Shown: positions 1 to 10,726, counted from the first letter of the stretch. The stretch: DNA of 64,000 nt from Brachycybe producta (GCA_036925085.1 JAUPFP010000003.1:6069479-6133478), one strand, 5' to 3'. Program-made: numbers and translations. The notes: a model not told the origin generated them from the sequence alone.

Positions 1-370
1 CGGTGAAACACGGTTTTGACCGTGAATTGCCGACTTTGGACGGTGAAAACGGCATTTTGCACGGTAGAAGTCCGTGCAATGCCCTTTCCAACCGTCGGAA
101 CTCGGTGAGAGGGTGTTCTCACCGTCCGAAGGTGGTTAGCCATGGTTTTTACCGTGGTTTACCGACTTTGGACGGTGGAAACCGCGATTCGCACGGTGAA
201 ATCCCGTGGAATACCCTTTCTACCGGTTCCGAAAGGGGGAAAAGATGTTTTCACCGTACGAAGGCGGTAAAACACGGTTTTGACCGTGAATTACCGACTT
301 TGGACGGTGAAAACGAGAATTCTCACGGTAAAAGGCCGTGGAGTTCACATTTCCATGGTAAAACCTGGTT
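1..370. repeat. Hairpin-rich tandem repeat leader, unit about 130 bp
   Basis: Three diverged units start near 6, 135 and 268. Each carries the core GACTTTGGACGGTGRAAAC and the pair ACGGT/ACCGT in alternating orientation, so each unit can fold into several short hairpins (for example CACGG-TTTT-GACCGTG). The repeat is open in the same frame as the downstream ORF and would encode three copies of a HGFDRELPTLDGEN-like peptide. The nucleotide-level inverted structure suggests an untranslated leader of a mobile element rather than protein selection. The array is cut by the window start, so its true copy number is unknown. Confidence 0.8.
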
Positions 371-3314
371 TTTAATGGTTCTCTCCCTATTTACTAGGCC
401 CATCACGGAGAAGGAGAAGGAGGAAGGCGACGGGAGTAGCCGACGGTCCTCCTCCCTCAGCCCGCTGCATCCTGGGGATGCAAGGCTGTTGGAGTCGGGA
501 TCGGAGGGCTCCCCATCATCTGGCGGACCGGAAACGGCTGACGCCACCGTGGAATCTGTTGATTCCCCGGCGGCAGAGGCCGTGGAAGGTCCGGCATCTG
601 CCCAGTCGACTCCGACCGGTGTCGGAGCCTTCTGGGGCAGGTACCTGCAGTCTCCCACCAGGGATACGGCTGCTACCACCGTTCAGTCGGTGGCGGCGGT
701 AGTTTCCCCGGTTGGTGAGTCAGCAGAAGCGGGTATTGATGGTGGGAAAGCGGCTACCGGTGTGGTAACCGCTAGTACCCCGGAACCCGGGTCTCCGTCT
801 GTTCGAGACCTCCTAGACTGGTCTAGGGTGGTCGAGGACAGTGAGGACGTCTCCTTGGGAGCGTCCTTAGTCATTGACATGGAGATGGAGGTCGAAACCA
901 CCGGTGATTCGGTGGTGGACGCCTCAAGGCAGTGGCGGAGCCGCAACGCCTCTTCAGAGGGCTCTTCGGAGTCTGACGGGAGTAGTTCGGCCTCCGAGGG
1001 TAAACCGTCTGGGACGGGATCCCCCGGAGTTCTTCCCGCCGATCCAATGTCTTTGGAGGCCGTGGCTGTGTCCTTGGTTGAAGAAGAAGACCGCTTGGAT
1101 CGGTTGGACGAAGCTAGACGGGACATGGTCCAGGAAGGTGGCTTCCTGGTCGGGGACCGTCGGTGCTTCGTCGGGGAGTTTCCGACCGTGCAGGTGAAGA
1201 AGGACGGCGCGAAGAAGCGCAAGAAAAAGTCCGGAGCCGCACGGATCACTGCCAGAGCCAAGGCTCTCGCAGAGAGAGAGGCGATGCTCAAAGCCAAAGA
1301 GGAGGCGTTGAAGAAGTTCACGCCTGCTGTGGGGCTTCGAGCAGAAACTCTCGCCCACCCTGAAGGTTGTTCAGGGGCTGCTTGGCCAGAGAAGCCGGCT
1401 GCTGGATCGGGTCCGCCCGAGACAGTAGCTGGCCACTCCGGCTGGCAGTCGGACAACCCGAAGAGGGACCGGCGAGCAGAGAAGGCTACCCAGCCTCCAG
1501 TACCTGCTCCCGGTAAAACGGGGAAATCTGTGAGTGGTGGTGGTAGTAAGGGACAAAAAAGGTCCCGCCCTCACACCCCACCAGTGGCTGAAAGCTCGAG
1601 AGATAAGAAGGCCAGGTCCTCAGGCCAAGGAAAGGCCTCCGAACCTCGGAAGCCCGAGAGCTTAGAGGATAAGCTCAGACGGCTTCAGGCTCAAGCAGCG
1701 AGCCTGCACCGACAGATCGCTCGTGCGGTCGGTGCAGGAGAGCGGCAGGAGTTTGAGCGCCGGGCTGCGGAGTTCCCTCCCCTGCAGGGAATGCCCGCCC
1801 AGAGTCCGCTCAAAACAGGGGAACCTCCTGTCGGTCGTGGTGTCCCGCCGATTGCGAGTGCCACGACCATCGCTGGCCAGAAGCGAATCGCCGAGAGGGA
1901 GGCGATGCAGGCTTCCAGTGCACCAGCCCATGGTGCGGAAGCCAAAGCTACTGGTAGCAAGAGTCAGCCGACTCTTGCACCGAAGGAGAAGTCTCTCCTT
2001 CGGGATGGTCGAGGAAGATTTGTCTCCGGGCAATCGTCCTCGGCTATCGCTTCGGCTAAGGGCACTTCTTCAAAGAAGAGTACGGCTCCGGCCGGAAAAC
2101 CTTCGAAGAAGGAGTCCGAGAAGGTGAAGGGGGCTAACCACCCGCCTAAGCCTGATCGGCCCAGTAAGTCGTCGGGGTCAGTTAAGTTCAACCTGACGCA
2201 TGGTCACGGGAAGAAAAAGAAAAAGAAGGACCGTAAAAAGTCCAAGCGTGAGAGGAAGGGGAGTCTGACACCCTCCAGTAGTAGGCGCCAGGGAGCCGAA
2301 ACTGGAGGCGTCGTGGCGGAAAAGGAGTCCCGGCGTGCTCAGGCAAGCACGCCGGCCGGGAGTCAACCGGTCCATACCCGTCCCGTTGAGGCGGCGCGGA
2401 TGGATGGTAGGTCGATGCGCGACGTTTTGGTCGGCACGCCTCCATCCTCCCCGAAGGTGGATGCGGTCTCGAGCCTGCGGGTTCGAGCGGTGGGAACCCT
2501 GCACCGTGTGACTTTGCCCTCACCTAAGGGCGAAGGAACCTCGGTTGCAGGAGTTAGTGTTCCCACTAAACGTGACCCCGTGACCCCCAGTGGGGGTACA
2601 TCCTTCTTTCCGGTCCATGGCGGCGGGGTATTCGATACCCTAGGACCTGAAACATCAACCTCCCCTAGGCCTGAGGCTGAGGGACGGCGTATTGGTGCAT
2701 TGCCCCCGTATTCAGATGCAGAGGTGTATCTGAATAACCGGCTTGGTCTCTGGCAGGACCAACCGGGAATGGAGGGTTGCCAATACCACGGCTACTACCG
2801 TCTGGAAGAGCCACTTCCAGAGCCGTGGGTAGCAAGGCTACCGCCGTACAACATGCGCCATGTTGTGGCGTTTGGTTGTGGGGGTTTTCCGGTTGTCATG
2901 GTCGTGAATCCGGTCCAGCAAACGTTTGCTATTTTGGATGTGATGGGACTAGATGCCGGGATAGTTCGTCTAGCCCGGCGTGCAGCCCCATTCATCCAAC
3001 GTTTGCTGGGATGCGACTTAGGAGGTATGGCTGGGCAGTTTATTACTGAGCCTCTACCAGGGTGTGAGACCGAGCCCGCGGTTGCCCTGGTAGACCTCCT
3101 AACAAGTCGGACGCTTCGCACGCGTCCGCAACTCCGGGATATTCCTTTCGAGGAATTCCGAGCCCTGGAGGAAAGCCGTCTTAGGGGGACGGTCTTCGAT
3201 ACTGGTTTTGGGTGGTGCAACACCCAGATGTGCTTATGGTGGGCACGTCGGTGGGCTGCGGAGTGGATGGGCTCCACTTTCGCGACACCGCCAGAGAAGC
3301 CGTCCGGTACCTAA
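3..3314 (+). CDS. Long ORF of a putative retroelement: basic low-complexity protein with possible C48-like C-terminal domain
   Basis: The frame is open for 1103 codons and runs off the window at its 5' side. The first in-frame Met after the tandem-repeat leader is near 375 and is the more likely start. Residues about 125-430 are Ser/Glu/Pro-rich and acidic. About 430-880 is Lys/Arg-rich with clusters such as KKRKKK and KKKKKKDRKK that look like nuclear-localisation or nucleic-acid-binding tracts. About 905-1100 is a compact, Trp/Cys-containing domain. In it, H953 (MRHVV), D979 (AILDVMG) and C1072 or C1077 (WCNTQMC) fall in the order expected for Ulp1/SENP-type cysteine proteases, found in ORFs of some non-LTR retrotransposons. 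That assignment is inference only: the usual Gln-x(n)-DCG signature is absent. There is no zinc knuckle and no reverse transcriptase. GC content is far above the surrounding DNA, fitting a recently arrived element. It could also be a gag-like protein of a non-autonomous LTR element. Confidence 0.5.
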   Translation: MKHGFDRELPTLDGENGILHGRSPCNALSNRRNSVRGCSHRPKVVSHGFYRGLPTLDGGNRDSHGEIPWNTLSTGSERGKRCFHRTKAVKHGFDRELPTLDGENENSHGKRPWSSHFHGKTWFLMVLSLFTRPITEKEKEEGDGSSRRSSSLSPLHPGDARLLESGSEGSPSSGGPETADATVESVDSPAAEAVEGPASAQSTPTGVGAFWGRYLQSPTRDTAATTVQSVAAVVSPVGESAEAGIDGGKAATGVVTASTPEPGSPSVRDLLDWSRVVEDSEDVSLGASLVIDMEMEVETTGDSVVDASRQWRSRNASSEGSSESDGSSSASEGKPSGTGSPGVLPADPMSLEAVAVSLVEEEDRLDRLDEARRDMVQEGGFLVGDRRCFVGEFPTVQVKKDGAKKRKKKSGAARITARAKALAEREAMLKAKEEALKKFTPAVGLRAETLAHPEGCSGAAWPEKPAAGSGPPETVAGHSGWQSDNPKRDRRAEKATQPPVPAPGKTGKSVSGGGSKGQKRSRPHTPPVAESSRDKKARSSGQGKASEPRKPESLEDKLRRLQAQAASLHRQIARAVGAGERQEFERRAAEFPPLQGMPAQSPLKTGEPPVGRGVPPIASATTIAGQKRIAEREAMQASSAPAHGAEAKATGSKSQPTLAPKEKSLLRDGRGRFVSGQSSSAIASAKGTSSKKSTAPAGKPSKKESEKVKGANHPPKPDRPSKSSGSVKFNLTHGHGKKKKKKDRKKSKRERKGSLTPSSSRRQGAETGGVVAEKESRRAQASTPAGSQPVHTRPVEAARMDGRSMRDVLVGTPPSSPKVDAVSSLRVRAVGTLHRVTLPSPKGEGTSVAGVSVPTKRDPVTPSGGTSFFPVHGGGVFDTLGPETSTSPRPEAEGRRIGALPPYSDAEVYLNNRLGLWQDQPGMEGCQYHGYYRLEEPLPEPWVARLPPYNMRHVVAFGCGGFPVVMVVNPVQQTFAILDVMGLDAGIVRLARRAAPFIQRLLGCDLGGMAGQFITEPLPGCETEPAVALVDLLTSRTLRTRPQLRDIPFEEFRALEESRLRGTVFDTGFGWCNTQMCLWWARRWAAEWMGSTFATPPEKPSGT

Positions 3315-4200
3315 GGAGGTCAGGTTCGGGGAGCAATCCTGGCTGGCTTGACTGACCTGTTCCCGAGACGGAACAGGGAAGTTGAGAGAATTGTGGCAAC
3401 CTGGTCTGCTCCAATTTTAATTTTGATGGAGCAGACGAATTTCCCTATGGTGGTCTGCCTGACAGCTACAGTAGGCTGTTGGGTCGGACGCCATTTTGGT
3501 GCCAGCAGACCTCTCACCATGAAGTCTATGGGTGAGAGGTCAGAAGTGACCTCTGTCCCCTCCAGGTGGAGTTGCCTGGAGGTTTCCTGTGGCCTAGTCA
3601 ACCACAGGATCTGGGCAGTGGGTTGTAGGATTGACAAGAGACTAGACCTGTGGGTGGAGGTCAGGTAGACCTCCACTGTCCAGCATCTGGATTCATCTTT
3701 TGTTTGTGCCTTTGGCCTGTTGGCTTTTGTGCCTTTTTGTATATATTTATGGGGGCTTGGCTGGATAAGGTATCCAGCCAAGTTGTGTAAATATCACTGC
3801 CATCTTTATCATCAATCGTCGTAAGTGTTAATAAATACACTTTTATTTAATCATCACTTGCGTGTGTTGTGTCTATTTCTTGGGGAGTTACCGCGAGGGG
3901 GGGTGGGTTTCTGGTTTGGGGAAACGCCACCGTCTTTTTCCGTCCTCTTTCGGCCGGAACTCGTGTCGGCTCGTGGTAGAACCGGTGTTCTACCGCGATA
4001 TTCTCGGCGTGGCGGTGTGGTTTTTCGTCGTGTCCGTCGGGCGTGGCTCCTGGAGCCGACACCACTCAAGGAGCACCGTGCGGGAGACGGCTACGGGTAC
4101 GGTCCCGTCCCCGTAAAGGAGCCGGTTAAGCGGTAAGTTTTACGTCCTTTTTGGGGTGAACTTACTGGGGTTATTGTGACGGTCCGGCGGGACGTTACAA
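3315..4200 (+). mobile_element. LTR-like 3' region of the element at 1-4200
   Basis: Sequence after the ORF stays GC-rich until about 4200 and then changes abruptly to the AT-rich background. It holds a TATA-like stretch near 3738-3748, an AATAAA signal at 3830-3835 followed by a GT-rich stretch, and it ends in GGGACGTTACA at about 4200, a typical retroviral-type LTR terminus (..CA). I could not find a convincing TG start or a polypurine tract. The left LTR lies outside the window, so the assignment as a 3' LTR is tentative. Confidence 0.4.
3830..3835 (+). promoter_or_regulatory. Polyadenylation signal AATAAA
   Basis: Canonical hexamer about 515 bases after the stop codon of the long ORF, with a GT-rich stretch about 25 bases further on. 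It is the likely 3' processing signal of the element transcript. Confidence 0.5.
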
Positions 4201-5285
4201 TTGGTCACTTAAATAATTCTTGTCCAAATGGATTAATCAACAGATTGGGCCAGTTGGCCAAAATCTATGACAGCACCTTTTTTACACCGGAGTGTGAACC
4301 TCAAAACGAAAACAAAATCAAGCTAAAACCTAATTTAGATGCATTTAAACGTGAGGGACAGGCCCGGATTAACACTTTTGGGGGTCCTGTGCCAAAAATA
4401 GAACCTGGAAGCCCTTAGAAATTAGTTCCTCAATGAATGATTATGAATCTTACAAATACATCAACTTCAAACACTGCATCCTGGTTATTGCCATTGACAA
4501 TATGCTTAACAACTGTTCTGGTACTTTAAGAAATGACGTTATTTTCTGGACATTCTGTATTACAGAACATTTTTTGCTTCCTTTTTTCTTCTTTTAGATT
4601 TATCTTGCGAGTACCACTAAGATATTCAAGCTAACAGTACTGTCTGCAGATAATTATGTAGTATTCTCAGTTTGGCAAAAGCAAAAGTTGCGTTAATTTA
4701 CAAGCACGGACTGTAAGACTACATGTAATACCAGGCTACTAGCGTCCCAAGCGGCGCATATCGGGTACAATAAATGAACAGACAGGAATTTGATTAGAAA
4801 ATTTCTAGTTTATTTTGGGATAAATTTTACAAAAAAACAAAACTATTGAAACATATCATTTTCACAAAATAAATATGACACGTCAAAGTGATTTACTTGC
4901 AGGGTAGGCAAGTGCCCTAAACCTTGGGGGCCCTGTTGCATGTCACAGTTGGCACATGCCTTAATATGAGCCTGGTGAGTGAATACAAAAGGGGTAACCC
5001 ATACATTCGACTATCAGATTTGAGTCAAACAGGACAACAGTATACCGAGTGACCCAAAAGCTAAGGGGTTACGGGGCCCAACAAAAGTAAACAAACATTA
5101 AATAAAAAAAACCTAAAAGGGTCTGAAATGTATTAATATCTTATTTAGGAAAATCGTTCTGAAGTAAAGCATGCAGAACCTATTTAATTTATTTCACTGA
5201 AAGACAATAAACCATATGAAAAGGTGGGTTTATCTTTTAGGCATAGTTTTAGGGTAATTGACATTAGGGCAAATTGCTTTACAAT
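4201..5285. other. AT-rich intergenic DNA without recognisable gene
   Basis: No coding region with family similarity is visible. A short stretch near 4360 resembles the CAGGCCCGGATTAA ends seen on hAT-like MITEs elsewhere in the window (near 10330, 22470 and 52500), but no partner end was found. Confidence 0.4.
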
Positions 5286-5470
5286 TACAATTACAATTAG
5301 TACTCAGCTATAGGTCTATGGCAGAGGGACATAAAAGTCCACATGCAGCATTAAGCATTGTCAAGCACATACATAAAAAACGAAATTAATAGACAATTGT
5401 CAATCCCACAAAACAAAATTATCCCCATTCACCACTTCCTCAGGAAGGGGTCTGGGAGGGTCTCAAAGTT
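5286..5470 (-). mobile_element. LINE 3' end, inverted relative to adjacent RT fragment
   Basis: This stretch is closely related to 50500-50660, where it forms the 3' end of a minus-strand LINE. Just left of it lies a short (ACAATT)n run, which on the minus strand reads as a microsatellite tail as in CR1/L2-type LINEs. The joined RT fragment at 5476-6262 points the opposite way. Confidence 0.5.
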
Positions 5471-5475
5471 TGTTC

Positions 5476-6262
5476 CATTAAAGAGAGTCCGGGATGCCTC
5501 AACACCCGCATGTGTTAAAAGGGCTCTTCATAAGCAGCGATTATGGAGAAATAGATACAGAGGTAATTCAAGTTTATTGAATGCAAATGGTTTGCATATT
5601 GCTCTTGCAAGTTGAGTCTAGAACAATGCATTCTTTGGGGGATATTATTGTTAATACTGAGGGCATAATCAAGCAACTATTGACCCTTAATAAAAATAAA
5701 AGTGGGGGCCAGATGGAATTTATGCAGTAGTTCTTATAAAATTAGCTAGGGAAGTGGGACCATTTCTTCAGCTAATTTAGCAGCAATATTTAAGTCAGGT
5801 AATAAGTCAGAAGCTGCAAACTATAGGCCTGTATCTCTAACTTCAGTGGTTTGTAAAATTCTTGAGCATATCATATACTCTGGCTGCGTTAAGTTTCTCA
5901 AACCTCACAATCTCATTTCTGATAACCAACATGATTACCTGAGAGGGCGTTCTTGTGAGACTCAACTTATCCTGGTAGTGGATGACTTCCAGAAAAGTTT
6001 AGACAATGGTAAACAGGTTGACATGGTGATTCTTGACTTTTGTAAGGCATTTGACACTGTTTTACATTCAAAACTTCTGGCAAAAGTTGCAACATATGGG
6101 TTGGGGGCAGGTAACCAAATGGGTAACTTCTTTTTTAAGTGATAGGAAACAAAGGGTAGTTGTAAATGGGTCTCACTCAGAGTAGTTGGCTGTTAAATCT
6201 GGTGTACCCCAGGGTAGTGTGCTGGGTCCTCTTTTTCTGATATTTATTAATGACCTTAGCAC
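5476..6262 (+). pseudogene. LINE reverse transcriptase fragment (CR1/Jockey-like), decayed
   Basis: Conceptual translation in changing frames gives non-LTR RT motifs in order: NYRPVSLTS near 5820, a fingers/palm segment ending DFCKAFDTV (catalytic Asp in DFCKAFD, near 6040), and GVPQGSVLGPLLF-like at 6200-6240. It breaks off at INDLS near 6262, where a different repeat starts, so the FADD box and thumb are missing. Upstream, 5458-5615 encodes an Arg-rich linker typical of the region between endonuclease and RT. Stops and frameshifts make it non-functional. It is probably from the same family as the minus-strand LINE at 50466-51395. Confidence 0.8.
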
Positions 6263-6836
6263 ATACTTTCATGTATTGACTTCACGTTGTTTCCTTTTTA
6301 GAAATTTTGAAAAGGTCCTATTTTTAATAACGTTTAAAATCGTACATTTTTTTAATTCCATGTTAAGTCCCATAAGAGCAAAACACCGTCCCACAAACGT
6401 TAGAAGAACTCTCATTGAAATTATTTAGAACAACCAAAAAAATTTAGCACGTACTTACACGTGTTTATTGCCTTCACGATAATTCTTTTTTCGAAATTTT
6501 GAAAGGTTCTTCTATTTTTAAATAACATTTAAAATCTTACGTTTTTTTAACTCCATGTTAAGTCCCATAGGACCAAAAAACCGTCACCCAAACATTTGAA
6601 AAACTCCCATTAAAACGACTTAGACCAATCACATAAAAAGTAGCACGTGCAATTAATCTATTGGCTTAACGATGTTTTCTTTTTATAAGCTTAGCACGCG
6701 AAATTATTTTTCTATTAATTATTATGTGACTTGAAACCTGGAGAAAAAACGTTAAAAAACCGTTTTTCAATCAAAAACGATCGCAGCGCCTACATTTGGA
6801 GAAATTTTGAACTAAACGCTATATCTAGGCTCTTAA
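6263..6836. repeat. About 185-bp repeat units, roughly three tandem copies
   Basis: A unit recurs near 6263, 6445 and 6640. It contains AGCACGTACTT, a TTTTGAAAAGGT block, an ACTCCATGTTAAGTCCCATA block and an AAACGACTTAGAACAAT-like block. The same units in the same order recur at 56395-56955, and both arrays end in the same TATCTAGGCTCTTAA. It behaves as a dispersed satellite-like element. Here it directly truncates the LINE on its left. Confidence 0.75.
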
Positions 6837-7064
6837 GAGAAAGACAGAAAGAAAAAATAAAGACTAAGAAAAAACTATCAAATATAAACACAGCATGCCA
6901 AAAAGGCATGTATATAGAATCTCCGATGGCGGTCCCGACTCCTGGACCCCCCCCCCCCCCATGGCTACCCAACTGTTTGGTGCAGTATGTTGAATAGTTA
7001 TTTGCGCGCCTGCAGCGTACAAAAACTCCAAATGATGTGAATTTATACTACTGATTAGAGCAAA
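6837..7064. other. Unique AT-rich sequence with a 15-bp poly-C run
   Basis: Only a C homopolymer at about 6947-6960 stands out. No supported gene. Confidence 0.4.
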
Positions 7065-7192
7065 TGTTCTTTTAGGGCAAGTGGTTTTAGGGCATATGTC
7101 CCTTTAATGCAAATGGTCTTAAGGCAAATGTTCGTTTAGGGCAAATGGTTTTAGGACAAGTGTCTTTAGGACTAATGTCTCACACCCATTTG
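7065..7192. repeat. Degenerate TTAGGGCAAATG repeat (single-orientation copy)
   Basis: About seven degenerate 15-18-base units of the form GTTTTAGGGCAAATG / TCTCTTTAGGGCAAATG end in AATGTCTCACACCC. The same terminal sequence closes the arrays at 24385-24550 and 42128-42255, and its complement opens those at 14285 and 32527. It is therefore the end of a dispersed element, not a telomere. Confidence 0.75.
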
Positions 7193-8485
7193 TATCTTCT
7201 TAATGAATAATATAGGATTCTTATATGAAGGATTCGAGATTCAGGAGATTGGAGGAATTCGAGAACCTTTTAGGATTCGGATTCGGATTCGAGGAAATTT
7301 AGTATTCGTTCCACATCTAATTTTTTGTATAATGTAAATTGAATGGTTTTTTACAAATATAATATAGGCTCTATGCATAGGTGCATTGTTGACTATTTAC
7401 ACAAATATTTACGTTTATTAGTGGGATTCCTCTTTATTGGAAGGCTGTCGTTTATTTCACTTCCCAAATACAACCGTAATCTAAAAGAGGGAGTTAATAT
7501 TTGTTATATTATTATTAAAAGCATATTGTAAATTTGCTATCCTTCTGTTTGCTTCAAAACCGGAGGTCAAATCATATAAAATTAATATGAGTGATGGCTG
7601 TTTTTAACAAACATCAATCCTACTTTATATTATGTGCATGCAAGTGGTTTTAACGGCGTTGTTTTTGTTGTTGCATTTGAAATACGTCAAATAGAATGCA
7701 ATTTACACATAACTATAAATAAATAATACAAGGTGGGCCATAAGTCACGAAGGGATTGAAAATTCAATAACCCTTTTTTAGAATTTTTTTTTAAATATTT
7801 CTTTCAGATTTTGTAATTAACATGTGGAAAATAAATAAAATAAAATCACAACTTAATTACAAACAACACCAGTTAAATTTTAATTTGGGTGTATACATTA
7901 ATACTTTAACCCGGTAGCAACCGGTAGTACAAGTCTGGAACCTTTTTCATTGCATGGTTTGTACTATCAATGGACATCAATTGACAGGTTTTATTTTTAT
8001 TCTGACACCTATGGTTCCAAAAATATAGCTATTTCATCAAGGTATACACGAAGGTTGTAAAAGAATGGATTGTATTCTCAGTGGGCATAAATGGATAGTT
8101 TGGATCAGGTGCTTTTTTTGACTCGATCTACCGTGAGGCGCCAAAAACCCAAGCATATATCTATGTGTGTACAAATCTTCCTCAGTTTTAAAATGTTAAT
8201 CATATTCAGTTGCTAGTGAGTGTCATCGATGTTAGTTCAAGTTGTATACATTTAGTCTTGCATAAAAAGATGAATATGGTATTAGTAATCAATAATCATA
8301 AATAAATTATTCATACGCTCGTATATACACTGTATATTTACAATAACATCATTAATATGAACATACACACAAGCTTCATATTCGTATCATCACAATTGGT
8401 TTAGAAGGTATAACATTTTAAAATATATCAATGTGCAATATGCAGTGTACAAGGTGTCCAAAAAACAATATTAAAAACAATTGAC
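7193..8485. other. AT-rich DNA, no gene recognised
   Basis: It contains short GATTCG-type degenerate repeats near 7220-7300. ORFs up to 62 codons show no family resemblance. Confidence 0.4.
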
Positions 8486-9026
8486 TTAAGAGGCTACATC
8501 ACAAAATTACTTCGAAAAATCTCCGCAAAGAGTGTTAGCATCGTTTTTCTATTGAGCCCGTAGACCCAATGTTAAAGAAAAAATGTTAATTTTTAAAATA
8601 CACAGGTCGCGGCGGCAATATGTTTATTTTTCATATTTAAAGTTGTCCAATATTAAGTTTTCGAAGTGCAATGTGCACCCTTAAATATATGCTGATCGAG
8701 GGATAGAATGACAAAATATGCGTAAGTACGGTTATATTTTCTAAAACTATTTCAAAATCGCGAATTTCTAACTCTTATTTTAAGCTCCATTGAGTACGCG
8801 CTCGTAAGCAAAAAAACATCCATTAAAATGCTCGTAAAAATACCTAAAAATAATTTTAAAAAACCACAATTAAACCACAGTGAAGCCAACACATTGCCGC
8901 ACGTGCGGTTCTATTTTTAAAAACTATTTCAAAATCGCAAATTTCTAACTCTTATGTTAAGCTCCATTGAGTACGCCCAAATTACGCGGAAATTTTTCGA
9001 AGTAATTTTGTGATGTAGCCTCTTAA
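8486..9026. repeat. Foldback MITE with long inverted repeats, TTAA-flanked
   Basis: It starts TTAAGAGGCTACATCAC and ends with the exact complement GTGATGTAGCCTCTTAA. Both termini extend inward as imperfect complementary arms. The same family occurs at 12976-13797, 18380-18860, 25013-25986, 31219-32039, 36195-36690 and 42722-44516. TTAA at both ends would suit a TTAA-targeting family, but the TIR does not start with the piggyBac CCC, so the superfamily is open. Confidence 0.75.
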
Positions 9027-9159
9027 TAAAAATCTCCAGCAGTGAAAAATATTTAAAAAAAATATTTAAGTGTATTGGTGTTTTGATTTTTTTTCTTCAC
9101 ATGTTTATAAACTTGACAACATTTTCATTGTCAAATGCTTTGTTTACACACTATATTGT

Positions 9160-10045
9160 AATGAACCACGTTGAATAGAATTGTCCAAAAATATCGTAGC
9201 GCTTTTCGAGCGATCAGAAAGTGGTTGGCTAGGCCACTAATCCTATTCTGGTTCGGGAGGAAGGGAACAAATTAGTCCAATTCGTTTCCTCACAAGTTCC
9301 TCTCACAAGAACGTTTACAGTTTCAAGGATCTTTTGCTGTCTGCTATTCCTCGGGCCACCCTTAAAAAGCTGGTCGATCGTGCTGTCTTCTGAAGTATCA
9401 TCTAGTATTGGAGATCCAGGTTTACACCTGGGTTGACAGTGATAGATGGCAAAATGTTTAAGTTCTTCGTTCGGTTCAAAAATATAAAAATAAAATTTCT
9501 GCAACTTTTTAAGCATAGTAACAGTTTATTTAAATCTTACAGAAATCTATCCCAAGTCGGGCATAGATCCTGTTTCCAGAGTCTTCAAAAAGACTGTTCT
9601 TAACAAAGATAAAAATACATGGCCTTTTATACCCAAAAACAGGATACTGATAACACTTTCTCAGTATCCCCGGATTGGGTAAAAACAAAAGTAAAAACCA
9701 AACTGGCCAATGAACGTGATTGACCAGTGGTCAACAAAAATATAGACAAATGACTCATTGCAATTAAAACAAACTTACAATAGAAAGTTTCAACCCCATA
9801 GACTTAATGCTGAGGCTTATCAGGACGATCTTTTTGTATTAAGGGGTGGGACTGGGAAGAAAAAGGACCCAAGACCCATGGTATGACATAAGACAGGATA
9901 TTGGCATCATCAGCTGATAGAACTAGGTTAATCCTCTGTACGTGAGTACAGTGGGTTGACAAAGTTCTATGCCAATTCCAGGAAAAATTAAACGAGCCAG
10001 GATCGCTCCTGGGCTTATCGTTTCAATATTGTAAGGAACCCTACT
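9160..10045 (+). repeat. Dispersed repeat R1 (unknown class), full copy
   Basis: This segment recurs in reverse complement as two separated parts at 50105-50465 and 51396-51640, and partly at 10370-10560. Shared blocks include GGTTGGCTAGGCCAC, GGTTCGGGAGGAAGG, a GATCCAGGTTTACACCTGG palindrome and AAAGATCGTCCTGATAAGC (complement). No coding capacity is recognised. Confidence 0.7.
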
Positions 10046-10369
10046 TCCAATGGAAAAGAACCCAGGGTTAATATATGTATGGGGGTCACTTCCCTAAATG
10101 GCGTAAACTCTACTTACTAGTATTGGTTTTCTCTTTCAGATGTTTCAGTTATTTTACATCATTAGGATAACTATAGAATATTAGGAAATTAAGATAAATA
10201 ATGTGATCGACCTTTGATAAAAAAATTGTCGATTTACAGTAATTATAGTCTTTAAAAAATATTCACAACGATTTTGGGGGCCCCTCAAAATTTGGGGTCT
10301 TGGGCTGCAGCTCTTTTAGCCCAATGGCTAATCCAGCCCTGGAAAAGAATCTGCTTTGGGGGTATCAGT

Positions 10370-10560
10370 TCGCTCTTTCGGACGAACTGAAGGTGGTTGG
10401 CTAGGCCACCTATTCTACTCTGGTTCGGGAGGAAGGAAACAAACTACTCTCTTATTTCCCCACAAGTTTCTTTTGGTGAACCTTTACAGCTTTTAGGGAT
10501 TTTTAGCTGTCTGCTATACCTCAGGCTGGTGTCTACTTAAAAGCCGCCATTAGACCGTGT
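10370..10560 (+). repeat. Partial copy of repeat R1
   Basis: It carries the R1 blocks GGTTGGCTAGGCCACC and GGTTCGGGAGGAAGG followed by CTGTCTGCTATACCTC, diverged from the copy at 9160-10045. Confidence 0.65.
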
Positions 10561-10726
10561 TGTTTTCCTTCATTTCAACTTAAGCCCATATTACACTAGC
10601 AACCTCCAATGTAATTCAACTTGCAATGCAACCTGTGATGTGACTTGCAACTAGAAGTTTGTGATAAACTTCTGTATCACACTATGCAACCTAGTTTCCA
10701 ATTAAGTTTTCAAAACTTCGTTTATA

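Noticed and set aside
683-1456. Minus-strand ORF of 257 codons opposite the long element ORF
   Set aside because: High-GC shadow frame with Ser/Arg-rich composition mirroring the sense strand.
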